Assembly (NCBI GenBank): GCA_012295275.1
Contig: CM022677.1
Location: 1,047,147 to 1,111,146, forward strand
Direction of reading: 5' to 3'
DNA: 64,000 bases
From: Chrysomallon squamiferum
Taxonomy: Eukaryota > Mollusca > Gastropoda > Neomphalida > Peltospiridae
Shown: positions 53,640 to 64,000 of the stretch, in pieces
How the letters are laid out: each line of letters begins with the position of its first letter
Position numbering within the stretch: the stretch's first letter is position 1
Position numbers and translations under genes: made by a program
Notes under the pieces: model-generated
The model's input: only the letters and a program-made list of their open reading frames with translations
Told to the model about the DNA's origin: nothing
Database searches by the model: none

Positions 53640-53831
53640 TCCAACTGCCACTACTTCTACTACTACTACTACTACTTCTATCTACAGCAATATAATAATA
53701 ATTCTTCTGCTGCTAATAACAACAACAACAACAACAATAATAATAACAACAACAACAACAACAACAATAATAATAATAAAAACAATAATAATAATAATGG
53801 CAACACTAATAATAACAACAACAATAATGTA

Positions 53832-53871
<40 letters not shown>

Positions 53872-53880
53872 GTTACAATT
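53640..53880. repeat. CTA, AAC, AAT and TTA trinucleotide cluster
   Basis: Four consecutive trinucleotide tracts in ARID3 intron 2. A related CTA/AAT stretch lies at 54225-54280 and a TAC stretch at 54655-54705. Confidence 0.9.
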
Positions 53881-54230
53881 ATTATCGTTATTGCTTACTT
53901 TTTATTTTATTACATATTATTAACCGATGATTATAATAATTTCTCAAATAGTGAGAAGGATAAAGGATATGAAATAAAAAGTTAATTAATTGAGATTATA
54001 TATATATATATACCACTAACAGAGTTAATTCCATTTATTATTAATGAAATTAATTATTGAAAGAAAAATATATGAAGTGTTTCAAAATAATGTTTCTGTC
54101 ATGTATATATTTTAACTTAAATTATTTGAAAGGGTCAGACAAAAAATAACAGTTTTTATTTTTCACTCTTTTTATTTATTTGTATTATTTATTTATTTTA
54201 ACAATATTGACAGCAACAATAATAACACTA

Positions 54231-54264
<34 letters not shown>

Positions 54265-55179
54265 TGATGATGATATATTTATGTATGTATGTCTATATGA
54301 ATGTAAGTATGGACGTATGTTTGTGTAGATGTATGTATGTTTTTCTGAATATGTTAAGTAAAAGCCAGTGCATTATCGATTAGTAATTTATTGCAACGAT
54401 TATGAAAGTGCCACGTTTTCCATTCAGCCTTACCACAGACCTCTGTAAGAAAAATCAGCGCAGGCTAAGTAGGTTACGAAATTAACAGTAGCTGAAAATT
54501 GTCTTGATGAATTAGGCAAGGAGATCGTTCCAGTAACAGACGAAACTAAATACCAAATAATGGCATGTGATACAGATAGAACCAATTTGAATTTGTTGTG
54601 TTCTTCGCCTTACTGTTATAACTATTCTGTCTCTGCTACTACACATTCTCTTACTATTACTACTACAACCACTACTACTACTGTTACTACTACTACTTCT
54701 ACTACAATACAATACAGTACAATACATAATTAAATATATTGAACGAATATTGATAAAACAAAAATATTTCATACTATAATCAGACACTGTTAAAACAAAT
54801 ATTTGAGCGATGATACGATGATACGATGATACGAAATTCATTTTCTCTTTTATAAAAAATCATAGCACATACCTATTACTGCTACTATCAGACAAACTTT
54901 CATTCACATTACTGATTGTTTAACTTTGAAATACACTTGCTATCATAACGTCATTTAATTGTTATACTGTTCATCGTTGTAACAGGATGAATAGGATGAA
55001 AGGGGGGGCGCCCACTGACAGAATAAGACGATATACATACATCTGGAAAAATAGCATTTTCAATTATATATTCTTAATTTCTGCACTACTGTGGTGAAAT
55101 TTAGAGCGTGTTTCTAACTTAATTACAAATTTTTATCCAAAGAAATCTATTTTTACACGACATAATAGTTAAAAATAGG

Positions 55180-55690
55180 ATCAGTGTTAGGAGAATCGCC
55201 AAGTAGTTATTTGTTCTTCATCGCGTAATGGACTTGTGCGCAAGTCTGGTTTTAGTGTTTTTGACACTAAATAGTGGATTCAATTCCATATTTGTTCAAC
55301 TGTTACAATCGCAGTTTCGCAGTTTCTCTCACATCCGTTTTCAAAATATATTTCGCAAACCAAATTAAACTGTCACCATTTGCATCTTCATTACATCACT
55401 AACTGCAGTAAGACTCCTAGAGAAGTAACTCATTTGAGCGAGCAATCGGAAGCTATAAGCGAGCAATCTTATGGCAATCAGCGTGGGGTCCGCCTTATTA
55501 TGTTAACCAAGGGGCTGAACAAATGTCCCACCAAGGGAAAGGTCATCACTGAAGCATGCCTTGCCACGTGTGGTTGAACATAAATTTGACCTTCCTCAAC
55601 AGATGTGCAGTAAAAGTTTCCTTGTAGCGCATTGTAAACTAATAGGTAACGAGCGACATGGTGATGCACGTGTTAAGATGATTATGAAAG
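55180..55690. other. High-complexity stretch in ARID3 intron 2
   Basis: About 500 bp of unique sequence with opposed open frames of 63-65 codons but no domains or splice sites. Possibly old transposon or regulatory sequence. Confidence 0.3.
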
Positions 55691-56189
55691 TTTGTATTAA
55701 TATATAAATCCTCAAACATCGTTTGTTTGTTTATTTATAGAGGTTATATAATTAAGGAAAACTATTTTCAATGCTTCTGCTCCTGGTTGGCAAGTTATTA
55801 CATAATGCCTTACAAAATTAATAAGTAAAATAAATAGTGAAATGTTTCTTTCTGTCTGAATTTTCTTATTCCTTTTTCTTCTTGTTCTTTTTTTTGGTTA
55901 TAAAAAAAAAAAGGCTTTTAATTTTAATTTAATTTAATTTCTTTCCTTTGTTCGTATCTCTTAATGGAAAAAAAAAAAAAAGTATATATATATATATATT
56001 CTTTGTTTAGCGTGAATATGTGCGTTTGCAGGATTATAGATTACAAAAATAAATGGAAACAAGTTGTTAAGAAGTATTATTATCAGGACTGTTTTCAGTT
56101 TCATACAGTTTATTAACAACAGTAAGTTTAATTTTATCATTTTAATCACTGCTTTAATTGGAATACCTAAAAAGTAATTAAAAGTTTTG

Positions 56190-57330
56190 GCTGTGATGGC
56201 CCCTCCACTCCCGCCCACCCCCGACCCCGGAATGGAATCCTGGAACTGATGGATTAGACTGTTCGTCAGACATGAAAAGTAACGGCCCCGGCTGCTATCA
56301 TTCATCAATCAAGACATGTTGCTTTAATCGTCTGCATTAGAACCAGATGCAACAATTATGGCGACATTTAATGTGATTTCCTGCTTAATTTACCAATCGA
56401 ATTAGAGACCCGGGCCGGATTGCCAGTGGTTCGCGGAATAGTTTCGTTCCGTGTTTCGCATTGTTGGAAGTTTTGATATCTGGAAGGCTTGCACGATTTC
56501 ACGGCTCATTTTACATCATAAGCGATTAAACATCTGCACTAAGCCTTGAGCGACTTTTATATGGCGTGGTTATCACAAAAATAATACAGAATTTCATATT
56601 TTTATCTCTCGTTTGGCTTCTCAATTCCCAAGTGAAATTGCATACGGTCAAATTGCATTCCTGTCCATACACTGCGATCGCATTGCAATCTTTTATTGGA
56701 TCTGTGAGTGTATGTCTATTTGACTGCAGCATTTGCTTTGCTGACTCTTTTTTCTTTTGTAAAGATCTTTATTGCCTTTAATTAAGACAGAATCCAGTTT
56801 GTCATGACTTTTTCTTTACCTGAAAATGTGAGAAATAAACAAAGACTAAGGAGAGTCAATAAGCTGCCATCTTATTCAAATCGTCCTGTGATTTGTGTCC
56901 CGTGTTCCGGCCGTCTGTCAGACTGGCACGGCGGGTCACCGCAAGCAGTGGGCTGTTTACCTTTACAACGAGAACGTGTCATTTCTGGCACGAACCACGA
57001 GCAACAAGTCAGCTCCGAGCAGCGCGCGACCATTCCACGTTTTCCCGCCAGCTCTTCTCAGAGTAGGAAACGTCACAACTTGCAGGGTCAGGGGTCACCC
57101 GCATCTTGATCTGAGAACCGATTCGACCAGGCAGTTCCTTTCTCGAACTTGCGCTTTCCATTGACATTAACTTGTTATGCCGGCTCGTGAATCTCCACCA
57201 ATTTAATTATTCATCTTCAACGTACCAACTACAACTGAAGGTTTTAGTCCCGATTCCTTAAATTTCTTCTTAGTGCGTCACCTTTCTCAACTATTGTTCA
57301 CCCTTTGATCTTATTCCACTAAATTACTTT
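56190..57330. other. 1.1-kb GC-rich, repeat-free island in ARID3 intron 2
   Basis: The longest information-rich stretch right of the ARID3 exons, with many CpGs and no microsatellite. Two overlapping frames of 89-101 codons cross 56.8-57.16 kb on the plus strand but show no family resemblance and no coherent splice sites. Best candidate for a conserved enhancer or unannotated noncoding transcript. Confidence 0.4.
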
Positions 57331-57719
57331 TAAATTGCTGGAATTTTGCCGAGACGATTTTCTTTTAAGGGTTTAAATAGTCGACATTTTGATTATTACT
57401 AAGTTACTGATGTTTTTGACGTGAGAAAAGTAATACTTGACATGAAATGATGATACATGCATATGACATAAATCAACTCAACTAGGGTTACAAGTACGAC
57501 ACAACTGCTGTAACTCATTACTTGTACTGCAACTACAACAACAGGAATCGACTCTACATTACCATTATTACAACTACACTAGCCTACTACTACTTCTTTT
57601 GTGTAATAAACATAATATAAGTAAAACAATTTGTACAGATTAACACACCAAGCTGCTGTGAAATGGTAGCTGTAAATAATTTTGTTTAAAAACAAAACAT
57701 GATATCAACGTATTACAGT

Positions 57720-58360
57720 ATTTGTTAGTAGTCTTGTGAATTTTTGTTTCACAAAGAGCAGGCGGTCACGGTACAGAAGCGAAACATTTTGAAAAGACCT
57801 AAATCGTTGGCTTAGAAATTTTACTTAAAACAAAAATTTAATTAAGCGGTTACTTTTAAGAAATTGGCGAGCTATTTACTCTTTTAAGTCGCAAAACGGC
57901 TAAAATACCGCCACAATCCATGACAAATGACGCAGCAAAATGTCCTCTCTTTTTCCAAGGAATGACGTATGCTGGAAATGCGTTTGTTGTCAAAGATAAG
58001 GAATTTTAAATGTCGCTTGAGTAAAAGAGAATTATTCTAAGTCATACATACAGTGATATCGGCGTCTCACTTGAAAACTTTACAACATTTCAAACATTTA
58101 CTTTATGTACCCGTCACGCACTTTGATTGTAATGATTAGTTTGGGATGTTTGTAGCAACTTGGAACCTCAGTTAGCAGATTTTTCTGAGCATGTTTGCGT
58201 ATTTGTATTTAAACTGAAACCGTCTTTTCTCTGTCTGTATTTATAACCCGAAATTAAAACTGTTCAAAGGGCTGCGTTTAACACGATAGATAATTGTTGG
58301 GATCGACAGGTTTTGTCAACGCGCGCTTTTTAAAATAATGTTCAGCTCAGAGAAATTTGA
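57720..58360. other. High-complexity stretch in ARID3 intron 2
   Basis: Unique sequence with scattered CpGs. I can identify nothing specific in it. Confidence 0.25.
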
Positions 58361-58477
58361 TGAAAACAAATGATTAATATATCCGAACATGTGACGATGC
58401 CATTTTTACTTCTTATTTCAGTGACATGCTAATCTTTTGTTTATCTTTAAAAAGTCCTTACAAGAATTTAGGCTACC

Positions 58478-58479
<2 letters not shown>

Positions 58480-58517
<38 letters not shown>

Positions 58518-58640
58518 GTATTAGTAGTAGTATTATTAGTAGTTATTATTTATTTATTTATTTATTTTATTTTTATTTATTTATTTTATTTTATTTTATT
58601 TATTTTATTTTATTTTATTTTATTTTATTTTATTTTAATT
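58480..58640. repeat. (TTA)n and (TTTTA)n microsatellites
   Basis: TTA trinucleotides (58480-58550) followed by TTTA/TTTTA pentanucleotides to about 58635. Confidence 0.95.
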
Positions 58641-58969
58641 ATTATTATTTACTTTTTTTTTTCGAAAGGTTTTTATAAATAATTTAAATCTACTGTGATG
58701 TTTATTTTTTTAATATCATGTCTTAGTTTAACGAAAAAAATTATTTAACATCACGTGACAAACTGGTGACTGACAGTACGCTACTGACAGACAGACGGAG
58801 GAGGCGGGCGTACTTCGTGCTCATCAGTATCACGAGATGAACAGTTATCACATTGATGTCTGTGTAATATTCAAACGTGATGTGCCAAAACAAAATTATT
58901 AAAATACGAATACAACAAGAGCTCTGCACTTCACAGTTCAAACTTATATAATCCATGAACCATTATTTA

Positions 58970-59033
58970 TTTATTTATTTATTTTATGTTATTATTTATT
59001 TATCTATTTCTCATTTTTCTTCTTCTTCTTCTT

Positions 59034-59064
<31 letters not shown>

Positions 59065-59135
59065 TTATTATTATTATTATTATTATTAATATTAATTTTT
59101 TTTATTTATTTATTTATTATTATTATTATTTTGGT
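58970..59135. repeat. (TTTA), (CTT) and (TTA) microsatellite cluster
   Basis: Includes about 15 CTT units at 59018-59062. Confidence 0.93.
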
Positions 59136-61506
59136 GGGTTTTTAATGCTGAATTTTAATTACATTGCTAAAGGAGATAGTTGTGTGATATTTACAAATGC
59201 TGGAAAGAAACGTGTTTTACGTTGAGATTTTAAAAAACGTATTCATCGTGGTGATCACTCTAACTTCAGGTTTTCTTACTGCCTTTCACAAAATATCGTT
59301 GTGAAGCTGACAGATTTTACCAAATAAGTTAACAGACGGATACGACTTGTTACCATGGACGTGTCAAAGTGGTGTCAGGTTTTTAACAGTTACAACTGAC
59401 AGCTCTGAAGCTAGCGTCATAGAGAATTTAATTTTTTTCAGAGTTTCTTATTTTCAAATTACATTGATAAAATAGATATAAATTCACTTTTGTGCTTAAA
59501 TGAACAAATAAATGACATATGTTAAAAATCAAAGTAATATACTTCTGATAAACACATTAAGTAATAGTGATTATTCTAAATATTTATTTTGAAATTCAGG
59601 TTTGTTCATCACAAAGACATTGAAAAATATCTTTAAAGAAAAAATATAGATAAAAAGAAAGAAAGAAAGAGAAAGAAAGAAAGAAAAAAGAAAAACAAAA
59701 ATTGGAAATCTTTTAACAACTTTCATTCAATCGAATTTGGACAATATGAACAGTTTATTAATTCACTGTCAATAGGATCATAACTTTCAAATATATATAT
59801 ATATATATGTATTATTTATTTATCTATTTATTTATTATATTAACTGTATTCTTTGAAATATAATAATTTTGTGAAAACAATATGAAGTCTTAGACGAATC
59901 TCCGTCATCGTCCTTCGATTTTTCTCTCCATAAAGAAATTCAGATATCTATTTTTCTTTTCTTATTCTTGTTCTTTTTCTCTCTTAATATTAATTTTTTG
60001 ATTAAGCGAATTTAAATAAATATGAATTTTAACGGGTTTTGGGTTTTTTTTTTTTTAAATTGATAAGCTGTACTTTCCAAATTTTATTACTGGTTGGTTT
60101 TCTGATAAAGTAACGCACATTTCTGTCTGACCGTCGTTCACCACTGTATACGACTGACAGAATGGAAAAAAGAAGAAAAAGAAAAGAAAAGAAAGGATAC
60201 CAATGTTTATAAATGCACTGTGCAGAAAAATGGTATAACAGACGATAAACGTTAAATATTTTAAAAATACAGTTATAATATATTATGAAAATTAAATAAT
60301 GTTGATGATGGTAATATATTATTAATAATAAAAAGAAGAAGAAAGAAAGAAAGTCAATGTAAATAAGGATATCAAAGAAAAATAAATTATTAGAATGACA
60401 ATTTTGAAACTTTCCAGATTTTTTGGATCCTGTAAAGGACATTTTTTAACTTGATGATGAAAAATAAAGTAAATAAATAAATTCTTTTTTGATTCGAAAT
60501 TTCTTACAGTGCGTTTTCGACACATACTAATTTTTGATCATTGTAAGTTATTTAATAATCCTCAGTAAATAGAAGTTAACCTTGATTGTAACAACTATGT
60601 AAAACTAAATATATTCTATCTTCAGTATCAGACAATATTCTCTCATAAAAAAATATTAAACTCAACGGAACGTTGATAAATAATTACTGTGTAATATAAT
60701 GCAATAATAGTACACTGGTCACTGAGGATATTTTTAATACATCTTCACAAGACTCTGATACGCTCTAGATATTACAATCCCTGCAGTATTATAATGACAG
60801 AGAAGAACAGGCGTTTCAATAGTTACATTAATATTTTAAAATTTTTATCCTGGGACGCAATTAAATGCTAATACAAATAAATGAACAAACTATAATTTTT
60901 CAAGGTTTCCGTTGATTTGTTTTTTTTTTTCACAATTATAATTCTGGCAAATATTTTGATATTTAACTAATTGTAAGTATGTTTTAAAAAGTGTGGATGA
61001 TATTCGAGTGCGCTTTCCCTGGACGACTTGCTGTAGAAACATTCTTTGTCTTCTGCTTTAATCTGTCGCGGTTTGGACAATAAAAGAAGATGAAAGAAGA
61101 CGAGATTACGGTGATTACCTCTCGCTCGTTCTTACATGGAAGGAAGGGATGCGGGTTCTGCGAGGAATGCTAAAATCCACAATTACTTGTCATCTGACGC
61201 AGAAAAAACCCAGTCGTCCAATCAGGGCGCGTTATGCTGGCTGGCGCCATTCCGCGGAATTTTTCAGCACTCGCGGAAAGAGAATGAAGAAGAAAAAAAA
61301 AAAAAAAGTAAAATGAAAAATAGATCTGTACGATTGTACGTTTATACCATAAGGAATTATTTTTTTTTTTTTAAAAAGAATATATATTAAAAATGTAGTG
61401 TGTCAACTGTGTTTTCCATGCGCGACTAGAAACAGGGAAACAAAAAAATAAAAAAATACAGTCGTCTTCTGTTTTGAATTAGCTATGGTATGAACGTGAA
61501 ATAAAT

Positions 61507-61546
<40 letters not shown>

Positions 61547-61600
61547 TTATTTCTATCTATCTGTCTTATTTATTTATTTATTTATTTATTTATTGTTTTA
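61507..61600. repeat. (ATCT)n and (ATTT)n microsatellites
   Basis: About ten ATCT units followed by ATTT units. A TTA run follows at 61865-61916. Confidence 0.95.
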
Positions 61601-61861
61601 ATTGTTTATTATATCGTGTATGCACGTTATTTATTAATTCTTAATTTATATAAATATTAAATTTATTATTTTATTAATCTTATTTATTTTACTGGATATT
61701 TTTATTCCTCCTCTGAAATTTGAAGTATAGTAAGTAAAATTAAAATGTGTGTGTTTCTGGTTTGCGGTAGATCGCTATTTACATACACACATATTTAATT
61801 ATGTACTAATATAGCTAGCTATTAATATTCTAGTTTTCATTCGTTTCTTTTTTTTTTCATT

Positions 61862-61917
<56 letters not shown>

Positions 61918-62696
61918 ACCGTGCTTAGATACGACCGATAATATAAAATCGTGTCATCAAGTAACAATAAATAATAAAAAATAAATAAATAAATAAAATA
62001 TAATAAATGAGTTAATAAGGAAAAGTGAAAAGAAAATCGAATGCCACATCATGCACAAATATTCTGCTGGGAAAAAAACCCACATTTATGAAATGTACAA
62101 AGATCGAAGAAGACAAAACCAAAAAATTCATATGGGAAAATGTATTTATAAAATTGTTAAATAATTAATGTTTTATATTAAGCGTGAGTTTAGCGAGATA
62201 TTTTTCTTTAACATTTCTTTTAGATGGCCTCTTAGGTGTTATGAAAGAGAATGTGAATTGCCATGAAATTTCCCAGGAGGGCGCTTGTAATTGTATGTCT
62301 TCAATGTGGAGGGTAGCGAACCGTACGGAACAGTCGGGGGGGGGATCCAAATGACAATATGCCACATAATACGTGTGAATACTGACATGGACAGCTCCGT
62401 TTAATGTGACGTAATAGTACATCGTTTGCTGCGGGACAGTGTTCGTAAAGAGACGACATTCTGTTTGCTGCGAGACTGTTATTTCGTCAAGAGGAAACCT
62501 GCTGGTACGGTACAGGCACGGCAGGGTAACGGATAACCGTTAAAAAAAACCTTTTGTCTCCTAATTATCTTCTCTTGTACTTTAGCCTCAACGAAAGAGT
62601 GACATTGTTGGCAAAGGTCATTGTCAAATTTAATTATAATGTATTTATTAGACGATTTTTTCTCTCTTTATATTGTTTTTTATTGTTTGTTAATTT

Positions 62697-62711
62697 TTAT
62701 TATTATTATTA

Positions 62712-62767
<56 letters not shown>

Positions 62768-62768
62768 T
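62697..62768. repeat. (TTA)n microsatellite
   Basis: About 23 TTA units with one T-rich interruption. Confidence 0.95.
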
Positions 62769-63527
62769 CTGTTTTCATTATTTAAATTCTGCAGTCAAAA
62801 ATAAAAATAAAATAATAAAAGGAACAGCAAATCCGTATTTTTTCCCTCCCCTTCTCTTCCTCAAATGGTGCACTTTTTCATTCTTTCTTTTTTTTTTTTT
62901 TTTTTTTTTTTTCTTTTTACTCATGAACGAAATATTTTATACAGAAAACATTTCCGCCATAATTTTAGCAAGAAAAGCCTTTTTAGCTGATCTGATAATC
63001 ACAATAATTATTTCACCTTCGAAACTTGGTATTACACTGCTTTTAAAACATTCTGTTATCCTTTTCACTTATACAGTTAAAAACATGATATTTTCGTAAC
63101 ATTTATTTATTTGTTTTGTTTTTGTTTTATTTGTTATTGTCAAGTGATTTACAGTACAAATACCTGTAGTATTATTAAAAATGTGCACAACCATTAAGTT
63201 TTGCAATTTGGTTTTGTCATTACGATCTTTCATCCTGAAAATACACACACACACACACACACACAATCAAGAAACCCCAACAACAACAAAATCGTAAAAA
63301 ACCAAAACAGAAGCAACAAACAAAAACAAAAAAATATATAATCACAAATGTATATCCTGTTCAATTTATTCTCGATTTTTCTTCAAGTATTAGTAATTTT
63401 TATATTTATTTTTCACTTTATAAAGAGTAATTTTCATATTTATTTTAAATAGAGTAGCGATATATTCCTTATATTTTCTTGAATTAAGAAACTGGAGAGG
63501 CACAAAATAATAAAGTCAGACGAACGA

Positions 63528-63575
<48 letters not shown>
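63528..63575. repeat. (AAT)n microsatellite
   Basis: About 15 AAT units. Confidence 0.95.
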
Positions 63576-63722
63576 TTTAATTCTGTTATTAATATTATAA
63601 AGTATATAGAAAATATTAGATGCTGTCCCAAGCATTAACTCAAGGATCATTTTCTTCTGTCGCTCATTATTTTGAACACAAATTTCACAAATTCAGTTTA
63701 TATATGCGTGAATTTGTGTGTG

Positions 63723-63729
<7 letters not shown>

Positions 63730-63770
<41 letters not shown>
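63730..63770. repeat. (CA)n microsatellite
   Basis: About 20 CA units, preceded by TGTGTGTATATATA, forming an inverted repeat with it. Another CA run lies at 63242-63263. Confidence 0.95.
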
Positions 63771-63771
<1 letters not shown>

Positions 63772-64000
63772 TTTATGCGATGTAATTATATACATACATA
63801 CATATGTATCATTTGTAATACTAACATTTCTTATAGTTAGAATTTTGTATCACGTACGTATTTTATTTATATTGTAGTTTCTGAACTACAATTAACTTCG
63901 TTCCTCTGATCTTCACTGTAAAGCAGAGTCAAACTGTTTGATTTTTATTTAATTTGCGATGACAAGGCAGATACTTCATTTAGAGTAAATATACATGTTA

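Noticed and set aside
56804-57164. Two overlapping plus-strand frames (89 and 101 codons)
   Set aside because: No recognisable domain or splice sites; two frames open at once in GC-richer sequence is weak evidence. Kept only as an unexplained island.

Overview
This is a eukaryotic (animal) window. It is AT-rich, with long introns bounded by GT..AG sites and a very high load of microsatellites and minisatellites. The proteins are bilaterian, and the repeat-dense, long-intron layout suggests a lophotrochozoan, plausibly a gastropod mollusc; that placement is inference. I found no prokaryotic operon, CRISPR array, rRNA or tRNA.

Four protein-coding genes are supported by reading exons and splice phases by hand. 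(1) KRTCAP2 (minus, coding 2657 to 749, five exons, 131 aa) is a subunit of the ER oligosaccharyltransferase. (2) NUDT12 (plus, 5159 to 8712, six coding exons, 432 aa) is an ankyrin plus zinc-ribbon plus Nudix NAD(H)/RNA-cap pyrophosphatase. (3) UTP15 (minus, 45913 to 10312, thirteen exons, 511 aa) is a WD40 small-subunit processome protein spread over 35.6 kb. (4) The 5' part of an ARID3/dead ringer (retained) type transcription factor gene (plus, from 46280; two exons, 213 aa in the window) breaks off just as the ARID domain begins; the rest lies beyond the right edge.

Layout: 1-2700 KRTCAP2 with a strong CTCF-like motif beyond its 3' end; 2.7-5.1 kb a divergent intergenic gap with a probable hAT-like MITE; 5.1-9.2 kb NUDT12, ending in a 37-bp minisatellite that repeats its own stop-codon region; 10.2-45.9 kb UTP15, convergent with NUDT12, whose introns carry a Tigger/pogo-type DNA transposon remnant, several minisatellite arrays (one copying its own splice acceptor, one 1.8-kb 45-bp array with higher-order structure) and islands of high-complexity sequence; 45.9-46.3 kb a 366-bp head-to-head promoter shared by UTP15 and ARID3; 47.7-64 kb the ARID3 second intron, with microsatellites alternating with GC-richer islands that are candidate enhancers.

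The genes do not form one pathway: they act in N-glycosylation, NAD(H)/RNA-cap turnover, ribosome biogenesis and developmental transcription. The notable theme is structural. Tandem repeats sit directly on exon boundaries in three of the four genes, and in two cases the repeat unit includes the exon edge itself. I see no new enzymatic or defence system here.
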